This document shows positions 1 to 9,385 of a stretch of 64,000 bases of DNA, one piece after another. Positions within the stretch are counted from its first letter, which is position 1; each line of letters starts with the position of its first letter. Where the stretch lies: NCBI RefSeq assembly GCF_009911265.1, contig NZ_QXXA01000015.1, forward strand, positions 1-64,000, in the 5' to 3' direction. A model generated the notes under the pieces. The model saw nothing but the letters and a program-made list of their open reading frames with translations, searched no databases and had not been told where the DNA came from. Source of the DNA: Senegalia massiliensis. Lineage in GTDB: Bacteria; Bacillota; Clostridia; Tissierellales; SIT17. The position numbers and the translations under genes were made by a program.

Positions 1-72
1 ACAATAGAAAGATTAAAAAATTCGCATAAACAAACTATGGATTTAATGGAGAAGATAGAGATAGTAGAATAA
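1..72 (+). CDS. C-terminal end of an unidentified protein (partial)
   Basis: An open frame runs from the window edge to a TAA at 70-72 and encodes 23 residues ending in DLMEKIEIVE. The composition is charged and helical. It is followed directly by a terminator hairpin, which supports its being the true end of a gene. Too little is visible to name it. Confidence 0.6.
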   Translation, partial: TIERLKNSHKQTMDLMEKIEIVE

Positions 73-77
73 TTTAA

Positions 78-109
78 TTAGAGATATCTTTAGATATCTC
101 TAATTTTTT
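78..109 (+). terminator. Rho-independent terminator
   Basis: An 11-bp perfect stem (TTAGAGATATC paired with GATATCTCTAA) with a TTTA loop is followed by six T. It separates the partial upstream gene from cdaA. Confidence 0.85.
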
Positions 110-152
110 AATCATAAATGTAAGATGAATAACATATAGTTATATTTAGTGG

Positions 153-181
153 TTTCAAATTTTTACAATATGTAATATAAT
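153..181 (+). promoter_or_regulatory. Candidate vegetative promoter of cdaA-cdaR
   Basis: TTTCAA at 153-158, a 17-nt spacer and a perfect TATAAT at 176-181. The -35 box is weak, so this is a tentative call made from spacing and position upstream of the operon. Confidence 0.45.
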
Positions 182-223
182 TTTATTATAGACAAAAACA
201 AAAATAGTATAGAGGTGTTAAGT

Positions 224-1060
224 TTGGAGTATTTTAAAGGGCTTATATTAAATATAGGATTAAGAGATATTATAGATATGATAATAGTAGCAATTGCATT
301 TTATAAGATATATACTTTAGTTAGAGAAACTAGAGCAGAACAACTTATAAAAGGTATAGTTGTATTGTTAGTAGCTACAAAAATGAGTGAATGGTTGAGA
401 CTATTTACTACAAATTGGATATTAGAAAGAACTATGACTGTGGGAGTAATTGCACTTTTAATAGTTTTTCAGCCTGAACTTAGAAGAGCACTTGAGTATA
501 TTGGTAGGAGTAGATTTTTCACCAAATCTTTTATTGAAATAAAAGAGGAAGACATTTCTCATGTAATTGAAGAAATTGTTGAAGCTTCAGCTTCACTTTC
601 AAGACAAAAAATAGGTGCTTTAATAGTTTTTGAAAGAGAAACTAGACTTTCTGAAATTGTTGAAACAGGAAATATTATAAATGGCTCTGTCTCAAGCGGA
701 CTTCTTATAAACATATTTATTCCAAATACTCCTCTGCATGATGGCGCAGTAATAATAAAAGATAATACAATAAGAGCTGCTGGTTGCGTATTGCCTTTAA
801 GTGAAAATATGAGTATAAGCAAAGAATTGGGTACAAGACATAGAGCAGCCCTTGGGGTTTCAGAAAGGTCAGATGCATTAGCTATAGTAGTTTCAGAAGA
901 AACGGGGGCCATTTCTATAGCAGATAGAGGGAAATTATCCAGATATGTGGATATACAGACACTTAGACAAATACTTCAAAATATGTATAAACATCATGTT
1001 AAAAAGAAACAAGGTTTAATTGACAGATGGAGGAATATATATGAAAAAGATAGATCTTAA
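224..1060 (+). CDS. cdaA: Diadenylate cyclase CdaA (DacA)
   Basis: Membrane-bound enzyme that condenses two ATP into the second messenger cyclic di-AMP, which controls potassium and osmolyte balance and wall homeostasis in Gram-positives. About 278 residues, the family's normal length. Three hydrophobic helices fill the first 85 residues, followed by the DisA_N cyclase domain with the signature HDGA near residue 173 and GTRHR near residue 204. A GTG at 215 is in frame, but it overlaps the AGAGGTG ribosome site at 211-217; the TTG at 224, six bases downstream of that site, is the better start. The gene overlaps cdaR by 20 bases, the usual translational coupling. Identification is secure; only the start is uncertain. 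Confidence 0.95.
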   Translation: MEYFKGLILNIGLRDIIDMIIVAIAFYKIYTLVRETRAEQLIKGIVVLLVATKMSEWLRLFTTNWILERTMTVGVIALLIVFQPELRRALEYIGRSRFFTKSFIEIKEEDISHVIEEIVEASASLSRQKIGALIVFERETRLSEIVETGNIINGSVSSGLLINIFIPNTPLHDGAVIIKDNTIRAAGCVLPLSENMSISKELGTRHRAALGVSERSDALAIVVSEETGAISIADRGKLSRYVDIQTLRQILQNMYKHHVKKKQGLIDRWRNIYEKDRS

Positions 1061-2336
1061 AAATAAAAATTTTACAATGAAAATAATTGCTGCTTTTTTT
1101 GCCTTCATAATGTGGACTTATGTAATGAGTGAAGTTAATCCTAGAATAGTAAAACAAATACCAAATGTAAAAGTAGAAATATTAAATGAAGAAAGTCTGG
1201 AAAGAAATAATTTAACCCTTATGGACATAAGTGATGATACTATTACAGTAGAAGTAAGAGGGCGAAGAAATGATGTAATCAATATAAAACCAAGTGATAT
1301 TACAGCTAAGATTGATTTAAAAGGTTATAGAGCAGGAATAAATAAAGTTCCTATAAAGATATCTGATTTATATAATGCTGAAATAGTAGATTCTTCACCT
1401 GAATTACTTACAGTAAATATTGATAAGTTGATTGAGAAGCAAATGCCTATATCTGTCGAATTAATAGGAGAGCCTATAGATGGTTATGCTGCAGGTGAAA
1501 TAGATGTGAATCCATCAGAAGTATTAGTAAAAGGACCTAGAAGTATAGTAAATAATGTTGATAAAGTAAGAGCAAATGTAAATATAGATGGTATACAAAA
1601 TGATATAAAAACAACTGTGCCTATGAAACTTTTAAATGGTGATGGCGAGGAAATATCTAGATTAGAAAAAGATCCTAACACGGTAAATGTTGAAGTATCT
1701 ATATTAAAATTAAAAGAAGTAAATGTAGAACCAGTAATAAAAGGTAATCCTCTAGTAAATCATGAAATAACTAATATAGAAATAGAACCAAAAAAAGTAA
1801 CAATAAAGGGAAGAGAGGATGTTTTAGAAGGTGTTGAAACAATAAAAACTAAACCTATAGATATTAGTTATGAGTCTGATGATTTAGATAAACAAGTGGA
1901 ATTAGATCTTCCAGAAGGAATACATTTAGTAGGAGATAAAGAATTAAAAATAAATGTAAAGATATCTAAAAATGAAAAAAATAAATTGGAATTTGAAAAA
2001 AGTGATATAAAAGCTAAAAATATGGATGAAGGGTTAAAGTTTAAATTAGCAGAATCTGAAGATGATAAAGGTATAAGTATTTCAATCACTGCACTTGAAG
2101 ATATAATGAAAGACTTAGGCAAAAATGATTTTGAGTTATTTATAGATCTTAAAGATATATCTGAGGGAGAACATACTGTAGATATAGAAGTTAAAACACC
2201 AGAAGGAGTTATATTAGAAAGTATAGATCCTAAAAGTCTTAAAATAGTAGTTGAAGTAAAAGATGAATCTGAAGTTGAAGGTGAAGGTGAAGGTTCAGAA
2301 GATAATAATACCCAAGATGAAAATACTGAACAATAA
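1041..2336 (+). CDS. cdaR: CdaA regulatory protein CdaR (YbbR-domain protein)
   Basis: Membrane-anchored partner that modulates CdaA activity. The ATG at 1041 is chosen because GGAGG at 1029-1033 sits seven bases before it; the upstream in-frame TTG at 1020 has no such site. The product is about 431 residues: an N-terminal signal anchor (AAFFAFIMWTYVM, residues roughly 14-26), then a long extracytoplasmic part made of repeated YbbR domains rich in beta-strand-type sequence, for example the VELIGEP and VKGPRS segments. It ends in an acidic low-complexity tail of Glu, Gly, Asp and Asn. Its position immediately after and overlapping cdaA matches the conserved cdaA-cdaR-glmM arrangement, although here glmM lies some 15 kb away and other genes intervene. 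Confidence 0.9.
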   Translation: MKKIDLKNKNFTMKIIAAFFAFIMWTYVMSEVNPRIVKQIPNVKVEILNEESLERNNLTLMDISDDTITVEVRGRRNDVINIKPSDITAKIDLKGYRAGINKVPIKISDLYNAEIVDSSPELLTVNIDKLIEKQMPISVELIGEPIDGYAAGEIDVNPSEVLVKGPRSIVNNVDKVRANVNIDGIQNDIKTTVPMKLLNGDGEEISRLEKDPNTVNVEVSILKLKEVNVEPVIKGNPLVNHEITNIEIEPKKVTIKGREDVLEGVETIKTKPIDISYESDDLDKQVELDLPEGIHLVGDKELKINVKISKNEKNKLEFEKSDIKAKNMDEGLKFKLAESEDDKGISISITALEDIMKDLGKNDFELFIDLKDISEGEHTVDIEVKTPEGVILESIDPKSLKIVVEVKDESEVEGEGEGSEDNNTQDENTEQ

Positions 2337-2348
2337 GGATTTGATAGT

Positions 2349-4067
2349 TTGAGAAAAGAACTTGAAGTTATATTAAATTCAACTCATGATGCTATGATTG
2401 CAGTAAATAAATATGGGGTGATTACTCTTTTTAATAAAGCTGCAGAAAAGTTGACTGGTATAAATAAGGAGTATGCTTTAAATAGAGAAGTAAAAAAGGT
2501 AATTTTAAATACAAGACTTAATCATATATTAGAAACAGGAGATTTTGAATTAAATCGAAAACAAGATTTAGGAAATATAAAAATAATTACTAATAGAATG
2601 CCAGTTATAAATGAAAAAGGTGAAATCATTGGAGCAGTAGCTGTATTTAGAGATATAACTGATATAAAAGAACTTGCAAGTCAAGTAACTAATTTAAAAG
2701 AAGTACAATCGATGTTAGAAGCTATTTTTTATTCAACTCAAGATGCAATATCTGTAGTAGATCAAAATGGGATTAATCTAATGATTAATCCCGCTTATAC
2801 TAAACTTACTGGATTAAGTGAAAAAGATATCATAGGTAAGATTGCTACTGCAGATATAGCAGAAGGAGAGAGTATACATTTAAAAGTACTAGAAACAAAG
2901 AAAAAAATTAAAAATGCTAAAATGAAAGTAGGACCAATGGGTAAAGAAGTAATTGCTACTGCAGCTCCTATAATTGTTGATAATGAATTAAGAGGAAGTG
3001 TAGGAGTATTACATGATTTATCTGATATTGTGAAAGCTACAAATGAATTAAAACTTGCAAAAAAAATAATTAGAAGCTTAGAAGCAAAATACACTTTTGA
3101 AGATATTGTAGGAGAAAATAAACTTCTAAAAAACGCAATAGAAAAAGCAAGAAAAGCTGCTAAAGTACCTGCTACAGTATTATTAAGAGGCGAAAGTGGA
3201 ACTGGAAAAGAATTGTTTGCACATGCAATTCATAATGAAAGTGATAGAAAATTTAATCAATTTATAAAGGTGAATTGTGCTGCTATAAGTGAGTCACTTC
3301 TTGAATCAGAACTTTTTGGATATGAAGAAGGGGCGTTTACTGGAGCTAAAAAGGGAGGCAAGAAAGGATTATTTGAACAAGCCTCTGGAGGAACTATTTT
3401 CTTAGATGAAATAGGAGAAGTAAGTCCAAATATTCAAGTAAAATTACTTAGAGTATTACAAGAAAAAGAAATAATAAGAGTAGGAGCTACAAAACCTATA
3501 GATATAAATGTTAGAATAATAGGTGCTACTAATATGGATTTAGAAAAAGCAGTGAAAGAATCCAGATTTCGAGAAGATTTATATTATAGATTAAATGTAT
3601 TACCTATTCATATTCCAGCATTGAGGTATAGAAAAGAGGATTTACAAGATTTAGTATATAATTCTATAAGAAAATTAAATCAAGAATATGGAAGAGCAAT
3701 AGTAGAAATTTCTAATTTAGCATTAGATATACTTTCATTACATGATTGGCCAGGAAATGTTAGAGAGTTAGAAAATGTAATAGGTAGATCAATAATAAAT
3801 ATGAAAGTAAATGAAAATAAAATAGAAAGAAGACACTTACCTAAAATAACTGAGAAGTATATTGAAAAAAAACAGTTTCTTAATAATGATGAATTCACAT
3901 CGCAGAAAACACCAGAATCGTTAAAAACTATATTAGAGAATAAAGAAAAAGAGTATTTAACTTATATATTAAATAAATTCAAGGGCAATAAGACTAAAGC
4001 TGCAAAAGTTTTAGATATTTCCATAAGAAGTCTATACTATAAATTGGAAAAATACAAGATTATTTAA
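2349..4067 (+). CDS. Sigma-54-dependent transcriptional activator with two PAS domains
   Basis: Enhancer-binding protein that uses ATP to open sigma-54 promoters. Start is TTG at 2349 with AAGGA at 2335-2339. Order of parts in 572 residues: PAS domain about 1-110, second PAS about 115-235, AAA+ domain about 250-480 with Walker A GESGTGKE (281-288), the sigma-54 contact loop GAFTGA (328-333) and Walker B FLDEIGE (351-357), then a Fis-type helix-turn-helix at about 545-570. Two PAS domains suggest it senses a small metabolite or redox state directly. It lies just upstream of palindromic sites and a -24/-12 promoter that precede buk, so it most likely controls the branched-chain acid operon, in the manner of Bacillus BkdR (inference from arrangement). 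Confidence 0.93.
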   Translation: MRKELEVILNSTHDAMIAVNKYGVITLFNKAAEKLTGINKEYALNREVKKVILNTRLNHILETGDFELNRKQDLGNIKIITNRMPVINEKGEIIGAVAVFRDITDIKELASQVTNLKEVQSMLEAIFYSTQDAISVVDQNGINLMINPAYTKLTGLSEKDIIGKIATADIAEGESIHLKVLETKKKIKNAKMKVGPMGKEVIATAAPIIVDNELRGSVGVLHDLSDIVKATNELKLAKKIIRSLEAKYTFEDIVGENKLLKNAIEKARKAAKVPATVLLRGESGTGKELFAHAIHNESDRKFNQFIKVNCAAISESLLESELFGYEEGAFTGAKKGGKKGLFEQASGGTIFLDEIGEVSPNIQVKLLRVLQEKEIIRVGATKPIDINVRIIGATNMDLEKAVKESRFREDLYYRLNVLPIHIPALRYRKEDLQDLVYNSIRKLNQEYGRAIVEISNLALDILSLHDWPGNVRELENVIGRSIINMKVNENKIERRHLPKITEKYIEKKQFLNNDEFTSQKTPESLKTILENKEKEYLTYILNKFKGNKTKAAKVLDISIRSLYYKLEKYKII

Positions 4068-4068
4068 T

Positions 4069-4110
4069 TGCAATATTTTGCACAAAAACTAGTTTATGCA
4101 AAATATTGCA
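4069..4110 (+). promoter_or_regulatory. Paired palindromic activator sites (probable enhancer for the sigma-54 activator)
   Basis: TGCAATATTTTGCA at 4069-4082 and its exact reverse complement at 4097-4110. Each copy is itself palindromic in its arms (TGCAA-N4-TTGCA). Centres are 28 bp apart and lie about 135-160 bp upstream of the -24 box, a typical enhancer distance. There is no T-run after the second arm, which argues against a terminator. Confidence 0.7.
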
Positions 4111-4236
4111 TGCAATAAAATTCATAAACAGATTAATTGCTTTTTATTTAATTATGAGGTTTATTATAAAGTAAGTATTATTGAGGGATATGAGGAAAAT
4201 GTTTTCAGGAGATGGTTTAATCCTAACAATGTTATT

Positions 4237-4254
4237 TTGGCATATAAATTGCAT
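4237..4254 (+). promoter_or_regulatory. Sigma-54 (-24/-12) promoter of the buk-ptb-vor operon
   Basis: TTGGCAT-ATAAA-TTGCAT: the invariant GG (4239-4240) and GC (4251-4252) have the exact spacing required by sigma-54 holoenzyme (TGGCAY-N5-TTGC). It sits 35 bases before the buk start codon and downstream of the paired palindromes. Confidence 0.85.
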
Positions 4255-4288
4255 TATATATTAAAAGAAAACTAATGGGAGTGAAATA

Positions 4289-5377
4289 ATGAAAGAATAT
4301 ATCTTGGCTATTAATCCTGGTTCAACTTCAACTAAAATTGGCATATTTAAAGGAAATGAAAAGGTTTTAGAGAAAAAAATAAATCATGACTTAAAAGATT
4401 TAGAAATTTTTAATAATGTTACAGATCAATATGAATATAGACTTAATATGATAGAATCAGTATTAGAAAAAGAAGGCTTTGCTCTCGATACATTTAAAGT
4501 AGTAGTAGGGCGTGGTGGTCTTTTAAGGCCAATACCAGCAGGGATATATAAAATTAGTGATGAAATGATTAAAGATTTAAAAAATGCTGTTAGAGGTGAG
4601 CATGCATCTAATTTAGGTGCAGTAATAGCAAAGGGATTAGCAGAAAAAATAAATGTAGATTCATTTATAGTTGATCCTGTTGCAGTTGATGAATTTAGAG
4701 ATATAGCTAGAATCTCTGGAATTCCAGAAATAGAAAGAAAGTCTTTATTACATGCATTAAATATAAGGGCTATATCATATAAATTTTCAGATGAAATTAA
4801 TAAAGATTTTGAAGAGTTAAATTTAATAGCAGTTCATCTTGGAGGCGGAATTTCTATAGCTGCAATAGAAAAAGGAAGAATAATAGATGTCAATAATGCT
4901 AATGAAATGGGACCTTTTTCTCCAGAAAGAGCAGGAGAATTGCCAGTAGGAGATTTAGCAAAACTTTGTTTTTCGGGGGACTATATAGAAATAGAAATGA
5001 AGAAAAAAATAAAAGGAAAAGCAGGATTAGTAGCTTATTTAAATACTAATAATGCAATAGAAGTAGAAGAAAAAATTAAATCTGGTGATGTATATGCTAA
5101 ATTAATTTATGATTCTATGGCATATCAAATAGCAAAAGAAATTGGTAAGATGAGTACAGTATTAAAAGGAAATGTTGATTATATAATTATTACTGGAGGA
5201 ATGGCTTATTCTGACATGCTTGTTCAATACATTAAGGATATGGTTAACTTTATAGCTCCTATAAAAATATATCCTGGTGAAGATGAATTAGAAGCTTTAA
5301 ATGATGGAGCTCTTAGAGTATTGAATTCAAGAGAAAAAATAAAAATATATGAAGAAGAGGTGTATTCAAATGATTAA
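4289..5377 (+). CDS. buk: Butyrate kinase family protein, first copy
   Basis: Acetate/butyrate kinase family enzyme that transfers phosphate from an acyl-phosphate to ADP. 362 residues, normal for Buk. The N-terminal phosphate-binding motif [10 protein letters not shown] (residues 8-17) and the HLGGGIS motif are intact. Start ATG follows GGGAGTG at 4278-4284. First gene after the sigma-54 promoter; it overlaps ptb by 8 bases. The segment after the VNNA motif reads NEMGPFSPERAGELP, whereas the second copy downstream has [16 protein letters not shown], so this copy has lost two residues in a normally conserved loop and may differ in substrate or activity. A branched-chain substrate (isobutyrate, isovalerate) is inferred from the downstream 2-oxoacid oxidoreductase. 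Confidence 0.9.
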   Translation: MKEYILAINPGSTSTKIGIFKGNEKVLEKKINHDLKDLEIFNNVTDQYEYRLNMIESVLEKEGFALDTFKVVVGRGGLLRPIPAGIYKISDEMIKDLKNAVRGEHASNLGAVIAKGLAEKINVDSFIVDPVAVDEFRDIARISGIPEIERKSLLHALNIRAISYKFSDEINKDFEELNLIAVHLGGGISIAAIEKGRIIDVNNANEMGPFSPERAGELPVGDLAKLCFSGDYIEIEMKKKIKGKAGLVAYLNTNNAIEVEEKIKSGDVYAKLIYDSMAYQIAKEIGKMSTVLKGNVDYIIITGGMAYSDMLVQYIKDMVNFIAPIKIYPGEDELEALNDGALRVLNSREKIKIYEEEVYSND

Positions 5378-6287
5378 AGATTTTAAAGATATTTTAGATT
5401 TGGCAAGAAAAAAAGGACCAAGGACATTATCAGTAGCAGTTGCACAAGATAAAGAGGTTTTACAATCTGTAAAAAAGGCAAAATATGAGCAAATAGCAAA
5501 TTCAATTTTAGTAGGTGATAAAGAAGAAATTGAAAATATAGCAAAAGATATAAATATGGATTTAAATGAGTTTGAAATTGTGGATATAAAAGATAAAAAA
5601 GAAGCTTCACTTAAAGCTGTAGAACTTGTAAGTAAGGGAAAAGCTGACTTAGTTATGAAAGGGATTGTTGATACTTCAATAATACTTAAAGCAGTGCTAG
5701 ATAAAGAAGTAGGACTTAAAACTGGAAACTTGTTAAGTCATGTTGTAGCTTTTGATATACCTACTTATGAAAAGATATTATTAGTGTCAGATGCAGCAAT
5801 GAATATAGATCCAGATTTAGATGCAAAGAAAAAAATATTAGAAAATGCTAATTTTGTAGCTTATTCTCTAGATATTGAAGAACCTAAAATTGCTGTAATT
5901 TGTGCTAAAGAAAAAGTAAATCCTAAAATGCCAGATACAGTAGATGCAGCTGAACTTACAAAAATGAATGAAAATGGGGAAATAACTGGATGTATAGTAA
6001 AAGGACCATTTGCATTAGACAATGCTATATCAAAACAAGCAGCAATTCATAAAGGGATAGAACATCCTGTAGCTGGAAATGCTGATATTTTACTTATGCC
6101 TGATATTGAAGCAGGAAATATCTTATATAAATCCTTAGTATTTTTGGCAAATGCAAATATTGCTGGTGTTATAGTTGGAGCAAAAGCTCCTGTAGTACTA
6201 ACATCTAGAGCAGATGATGATGAGGCAAAATTTAATTCAATAGCATTAGGTGTTTTAATGGCATCAAAGAATAAGGAGGCAGAATAA
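5370..6287 (+). CDS. ptb: Phosphate butyryltransferase
   Basis: Exchanges CoA for phosphate on butyryl-CoA or branched acyl-CoA, giving the acyl-phosphate used by Buk. The start is placed at ATG 5370 (MIKDFKDILDLARKKGPRT), served by AAGAGG at 5354-5359; an in-frame ATG at 5349 lies inside the end of buk and lacks its own site. The product is about 305 residues and is recognised as a phosphate acetyl/butaryl transferase by the GPRTLSVAVAQD start, the VMKGIVDTS segment, the GCIVKGPFALDNA segment and the C-terminal PVVLTSRADD motif. It lies between two butyrate kinase genes with overlap upstream and no gap downstream, so all three are expected to be co-translated. Confidence 0.94.
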   Translation: MIKDFKDILDLARKKGPRTLSVAVAQDKEVLQSVKKAKYEQIANSILVGDKEEIENIAKDINMDLNEFEIVDIKDKKEASLKAVELVSKGKADLVMKGIVDTSIILKAVLDKEVGLKTGNLLSHVVAFDIPTYEKILLVSDAAMNIDPDLDAKKKILENANFVAYSLDIEEPKIAVICAKEKVNPKMPDTVDAAELTKMNENGEITGCIVKGPFALDNAISKQAAIHKGIEHPVAGNADILLMPDIEAGNILYKSLVFLANANIAGVIVGAKAPVVLTSRADDDEAKFNSIALGVLMASKNKEAE

Positions 6288-7367
6288 ATGACAAATACTT
6301 ATAGATTATTAGTTATCAATCCGGGTTCTACATCTACCAAGATTGCAATTTTTGATAATGAAAAATTAGTTTTAGAAGAGACTTTAAGACATTCCACTGA
6401 AGAACTTTCACCATATGAAAGTATGTATGATCAGTTTGAATTTAGAAAAAATATTATACTAAAAACTTTAAATGATAAAGAAATAAATATTACTAAATTA
6501 TCTGCAGTTGTAGGTAGAGGAGGATTATTAAAGCCAATTTCAGGTGGAACATATAATGTAGATGAAAAGATGATAGAAGACTTAAAAGTGGGAGTGTTAG
6601 GTGAACATGCTTCTAATTTAGGTGGTATAATAGCTGGAGAAATAGCTACTGGATTAAATATTCCTTCATATATAGTAGACCCTGTTGTTGTTGATGAAAT
6701 GAAAGATATAGCTAGAATATCTGGAATGCATGAACTTGAAAGAAAAAGTATTTTTCATGCATTAAATCAGAAAGCAGTTGCAAGACGTGCATCAGATGAA
6801 TTAAAAAAAACATATGAAGAATTAAACTTCATAGTTGCTCATTTAGGTGGCGGAATTTCAGTTGGAGCCCATGAAAAAGGAAAAGTTATAGATGTAAATA
6901 ATGCATTAGATGGAGAAGGTCCATTTTCACCAGAAAGATCAGGAGGTCTTCCATCAGGTGATTTAGCTAAAATGTGTTATTCTGGAAACTATACTTTAGA
7001 TGATATAAAGAAGAAAATAAAAGGAAACGGTGGACTTGTAGCTTATTTAGGAACAAATGATGCGAGAGAAGTAAGTGAAAGAATAGATAAAGGAGACAAG
7101 AAAGCAGAATTAGTTTATAAAGCTATGGCATATCAAGTATCAAAAGAAATAGGAGCTTGTGCGGCTGTATTAAAAGGACAAGTTGATGGGATTATACTTA
7201 CAGGCGGTATAGCATATGATGATACTTTTATTTCTTGGATAAAAGACAGTGTAGAATTTATAAGTAAAGTATTTGTTTATCCAGGAGAAGATGAGATGAT
7301 AGCACTTGCTCAAGGTGGACTTAGAGTATTAAGAGGCGAAGAAAAAGCAAAAGAATATACTGATTAA
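6288..7367 (+). CDS. buk: Butyrate kinase, second copy
   Basis: Second acyl kinase of the operon, 359 residues. Motifs [10 protein letters not shown] (near residue 10), AHLGGGISV and the canonical [14 protein letters not shown] loop are all present, so by sequence this is the more orthodox butyrate kinase of the two. ATG at 6288 begins right after the ptb stop codon and is preceded by AAGGAGG inside the end of ptb. The two kinases are clearly homologous along their length but not recent duplicates, since most positions outside the motifs differ. Likely role: ATP generation from butyryl- or branched acyl-phosphate. Confidence 0.94.
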   Translation: MTNTYRLLVINPGSTSTKIAIFDNEKLVLEETLRHSTEELSPYESMYDQFEFRKNIILKTLNDKEINITKLSAVVGRGGLLKPISGGTYNVDEKMIEDLKVGVLGEHASNLGGIIAGEIATGLNIPSYIVDPVVVDEMKDIARISGMHELERKSIFHALNQKAVARRASDELKKTYEELNFIVAHLGGGISVGAHEKGKVIDVNNALDGEGPFSPERSGGLPSGDLAKMCYSGNYTLDDIKKKIKGNGGLVAYLGTNDAREVSERIDKGDKKAELVYKAMAYQVSKEIGACAAVLKGQVDGIILTGGIAYDDTFISWIKDSVEFISKVFVYPGEDEMIALAQGGLRVLRGEEKAKEYTD

Positions 7368-7385
7368 TCAACGAAGGATGATTAT

Positions 7386-8060
7386 ATGTTAAATGATAAT
7401 AGAATAAGAATAATTACAGGACATTATGGAAGTGGGAAAACTGAATTTGCTGTTAATTATGCTATACAATTAGCTAAAGCTAACAAAAAGACAGCTATAG
7501 CAGATTTAGATATTGTAAATCCCTATTTTAGAAGTAGAGAAAAAGAAGAATTTTTAAATAATCTAGGTATAAGGGTTATTGGAAGTTCAATTAAAGGGCT
7601 TGCATCTGATGTTCCTGCTGTTTCAGGGGAAATACTCACTCCATTACAAGATAATACATTTAATGCAGTGTTAGATGTAGGAGGTGACCCAGCAGGTGCT
7701 CGTGCTCTAGGTAGATATTACGAATATTTTACAGAAGGAAATTATGATATGTTTTTTGTAATAAATGCAAATAGACCAGAAACTAGGGAAGTTGAGAAGA
7801 CTATTCAATATCTTAAAAATATAGAAATTCAATCTAGGGCTAAGGTAACAGGAATAATAAATAATACACATTTATTAAAATCAACAACAGTTGAAGATGT
7901 TATGAGAGGTCAAAAACTATGTAAAGAGGTATCAAAGAATTTAAATATTCCTATTATATATATCTCATGTATAGAAAGTGTTGCAAAAGATTTACCTAAT
8001 GATTTAGAGGGTGAAATTTTTCCAATAAAGATGTATATGAGAGAAGAATGGATGAGCTAA
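7386..8060 (+). CDS. P-loop ATPase of the 2-oxoacid oxidoreductase operon, function unknown
   Basis: 224-residue soluble protein. A glycine-rich nucleotide-binding loop GHYGSGKTE lies at about residues 12-20, followed by ADLDIVNPYFRSRE, an arrangement like the MinD/ParA type SIMIBI ATPases in which the Asp after the second strand coordinates magnesium. LDVGGDPAGA at about residue 97 fits the next conserved acidic strand. It sits 18 bases after buk and 18 before the ferredoxin subunit gene, so it is almost certainly co-transcribed. Its role is not known; activation or metal/cofactor maturation of the oxidoreductase is a guess from context only. Confidence 0.75.
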   Translation: MLNDNRIRIITGHYGSGKTEFAVNYAIQLAKANKKTAIADLDIVNPYFRSREKEEFLNNLGIRVIGSSIKGLASDVPAVSGEILTPLQDNTFNAVLDVGGDPAGARALGRYYEYFTEGNYDMFFVINANRPETREVEKTIQYLKNIEIQSRAKVTGIINNTHLLKSTTVEDVMRGQKLCKEVSKNLNIPIIYISCIESVAKDLPNDLEGEIFPIKMYMREEWMS

Positions 8061-8078
8061 TATTAAGGAGGGTTTTAA

Positions 8079-8309
8079 ATGGCAAAGGCAAAAGGTAAAG
8101 TTACTTTTAGAGAGGATAGATGTAAAGGTTGTGAATTATGTACAACTGTTTGTCCTGTAAACATTGTTGTTATGAATAAAGAAAAAATAAATATTAAAGG
8201 GTACCATCCAGCTACTGTATCTGATATGGATAAATGCATAGGATGTGCAAATTGTGCAACTATTTGTCCAGATACTGTAATTGAAGTTGAAAGAGTAATT
8301 GAAAAATAA
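8079..8309 (+). CDS. 2-oxoacid:ferredoxin oxidoreductase, ferredoxin-like (delta) subunit
   Basis: 76-residue protein carrying two [4Fe-4S] motifs: CKGCELCTTVCP (about residues 17-28) and CIGCANCATICP (about 48-59). Such small subunits pass electrons from the thiamine pyrophosphate site to external ferredoxin. RBS AAGGAGGG at 8063-8070. It is followed after 14 bases by the alpha subunit gene, matching the four-subunit VOR/KOR layout (delta, alpha, beta, gamma). Confidence 0.92.
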   Translation: MAKAKGKVTFREDRCKGCELCTTVCPVNIVVMNKEKINIKGYHPATVSDMDKCIGCANCATICPDTVIEVERVIEK

Positions 8310-8323
8310 TAGGAGGGGAAAAA

Positions 8324-9385
8324 ATGACTAAAGTATTAATGAAAGGTAATGAAGCAATAGGAGCAGCTGCTATAAAGGCAGGTTGTAATTATTTCTTTGG
8401 TTATCCAATAACACCACAAAATGAATTACCTGAATATATGGCTAGAGAATTACCTGGAGTAGGGGGAGTATTTTTACAAGCAGAATCTGAGGTTGCTGCA
8501 ATAAATATGGTTTATGGTGCTGCTGGAGCAGGTGCACGTGTTATGACATCTTCTTCAAGTCCAGGAATAGCTTTAAAACAAGAAGGAATTTCTTATATTG
8601 CTGGAGCAGAATTACCTTGTGTAATTGTAAATATAGTTAGAGGTGGTCCAGGATTAGGTGGTATCCAACCTGCACAATCAGATTATTATCAATCTACACG
8701 TGGTGGAGGAAATGGAGATTATAGACATTTAGTATATGCTCCTGCTACAATTCAAGAAACAGTTGATTTAGTAATGGAGGCTTTTGATGTAGCTGAACAA
8801 TACAGAAACCCTGTAATGGTAATAGGTGATGGTATGATAGGACAGATGATGGAACCAGTTGAATTTAAAGAACCTAAAAAAAGACCAATTGCACCTAAAA
8901 CATGGGCAACTGATGGAACAAAAGGAAAAAGAAAGCCTAATATAATAAATTCTTTATTTATAGATCCTCAAGAATTAGAAGATCATGTATTAAGACTTGA
9001 AAAGAAATATGATGAAATAAAGAAAAATGAAACTAGATATGAAAATTACAATGTATCTGATGCTGATGTAGTTGTTGTAGCATATGGGACTACTTCTAGA
9101 ATAGTAAAGAATGCAATTGCTAAGTGTGAAGAAGAAGGTATGAAAGTAGGTCTTATTAGACCAATTACATTATGGCCTTTCCCAGACAATGCATTTGAAG
9201 AAATAACTGATAAAACTAAAGGGGTACTTACAGTAGAGATGAGTACAGGACAAATGATAGATGATGTTAAAATAGCAGTAAATGGCAAAAAGCCAGTTCA
9301 CTTCTATGGAAGAACTGGAGGAATGGTCCCAACACCAGATGCTATAGTGGAAGAAATTAAAAAAATTGCAAGGGGTGAAAAGTAA
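8324..9385 (+). CDS. vorB: 2-oxoacid:ferredoxin oxidoreductase alpha subunit (VorB type)
   Basis: 353 residues. The pyruvate-ferredoxin oxidoreductase domain I features are visible: [16 protein letters not shown] at the N-terminus, [10 protein letters not shown], and [20 protein letters not shown] with the ESE loop. A C-terminal transketolase-like domain contains [10 protein letters not shown]. This subunit binds the 2-oxoacid together with the beta subunit; annotated relatives are 3-methyl-2-oxobutanoate (2-ketoisovalerate) dehydrogenases, so valine, leucine and isoleucine derived oxoacids are the most likely substrates given the ptb/buk neighbours. 2-oxoglutarate or other 2-oxoacids cannot be excluded from sequence. 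Stop and next start overlap by one base. Confidence 0.88.
   Translation: MTKVLMKGNEAIGAAAIKAGCNYFFGYPITPQNELPEYMARELPGVGGVFLQAESEVAAINMVYGAAGAGARVMTSSSSPGIALKQEGISYIAGAELPCVIVNIVRGGPGLGGIQPAQSDYYQSTRGGGNGDYRHLVYAPATIQETVDLVMEAFDVAEQYRNPVMVIGDGMIGQMMEPVEFKEPKKRPIAPKTWATDGTKGKRKPNIINSLFIDPQELEDHVLRLEKKYDEIKKNETRYENYNVSDADVVVVAYGTTSRIVKNAIAKCEEEGMKVGLIRPITLWPFPDNAFEEITDKTKGVLTVEMSTGQMIDDVKIAVNGKKPVHFYGRTGGMVPTPDAIVEEIKKIARGEK

Noticed and set aside
4069-4110. Inverted repeat read as a terminator for the sigma-54 activator gene
   Set aside because: No T-run follows the second arm, each arm is itself a palindrome, and the distance to a -24/-12 promoter fits enhancer sites better.
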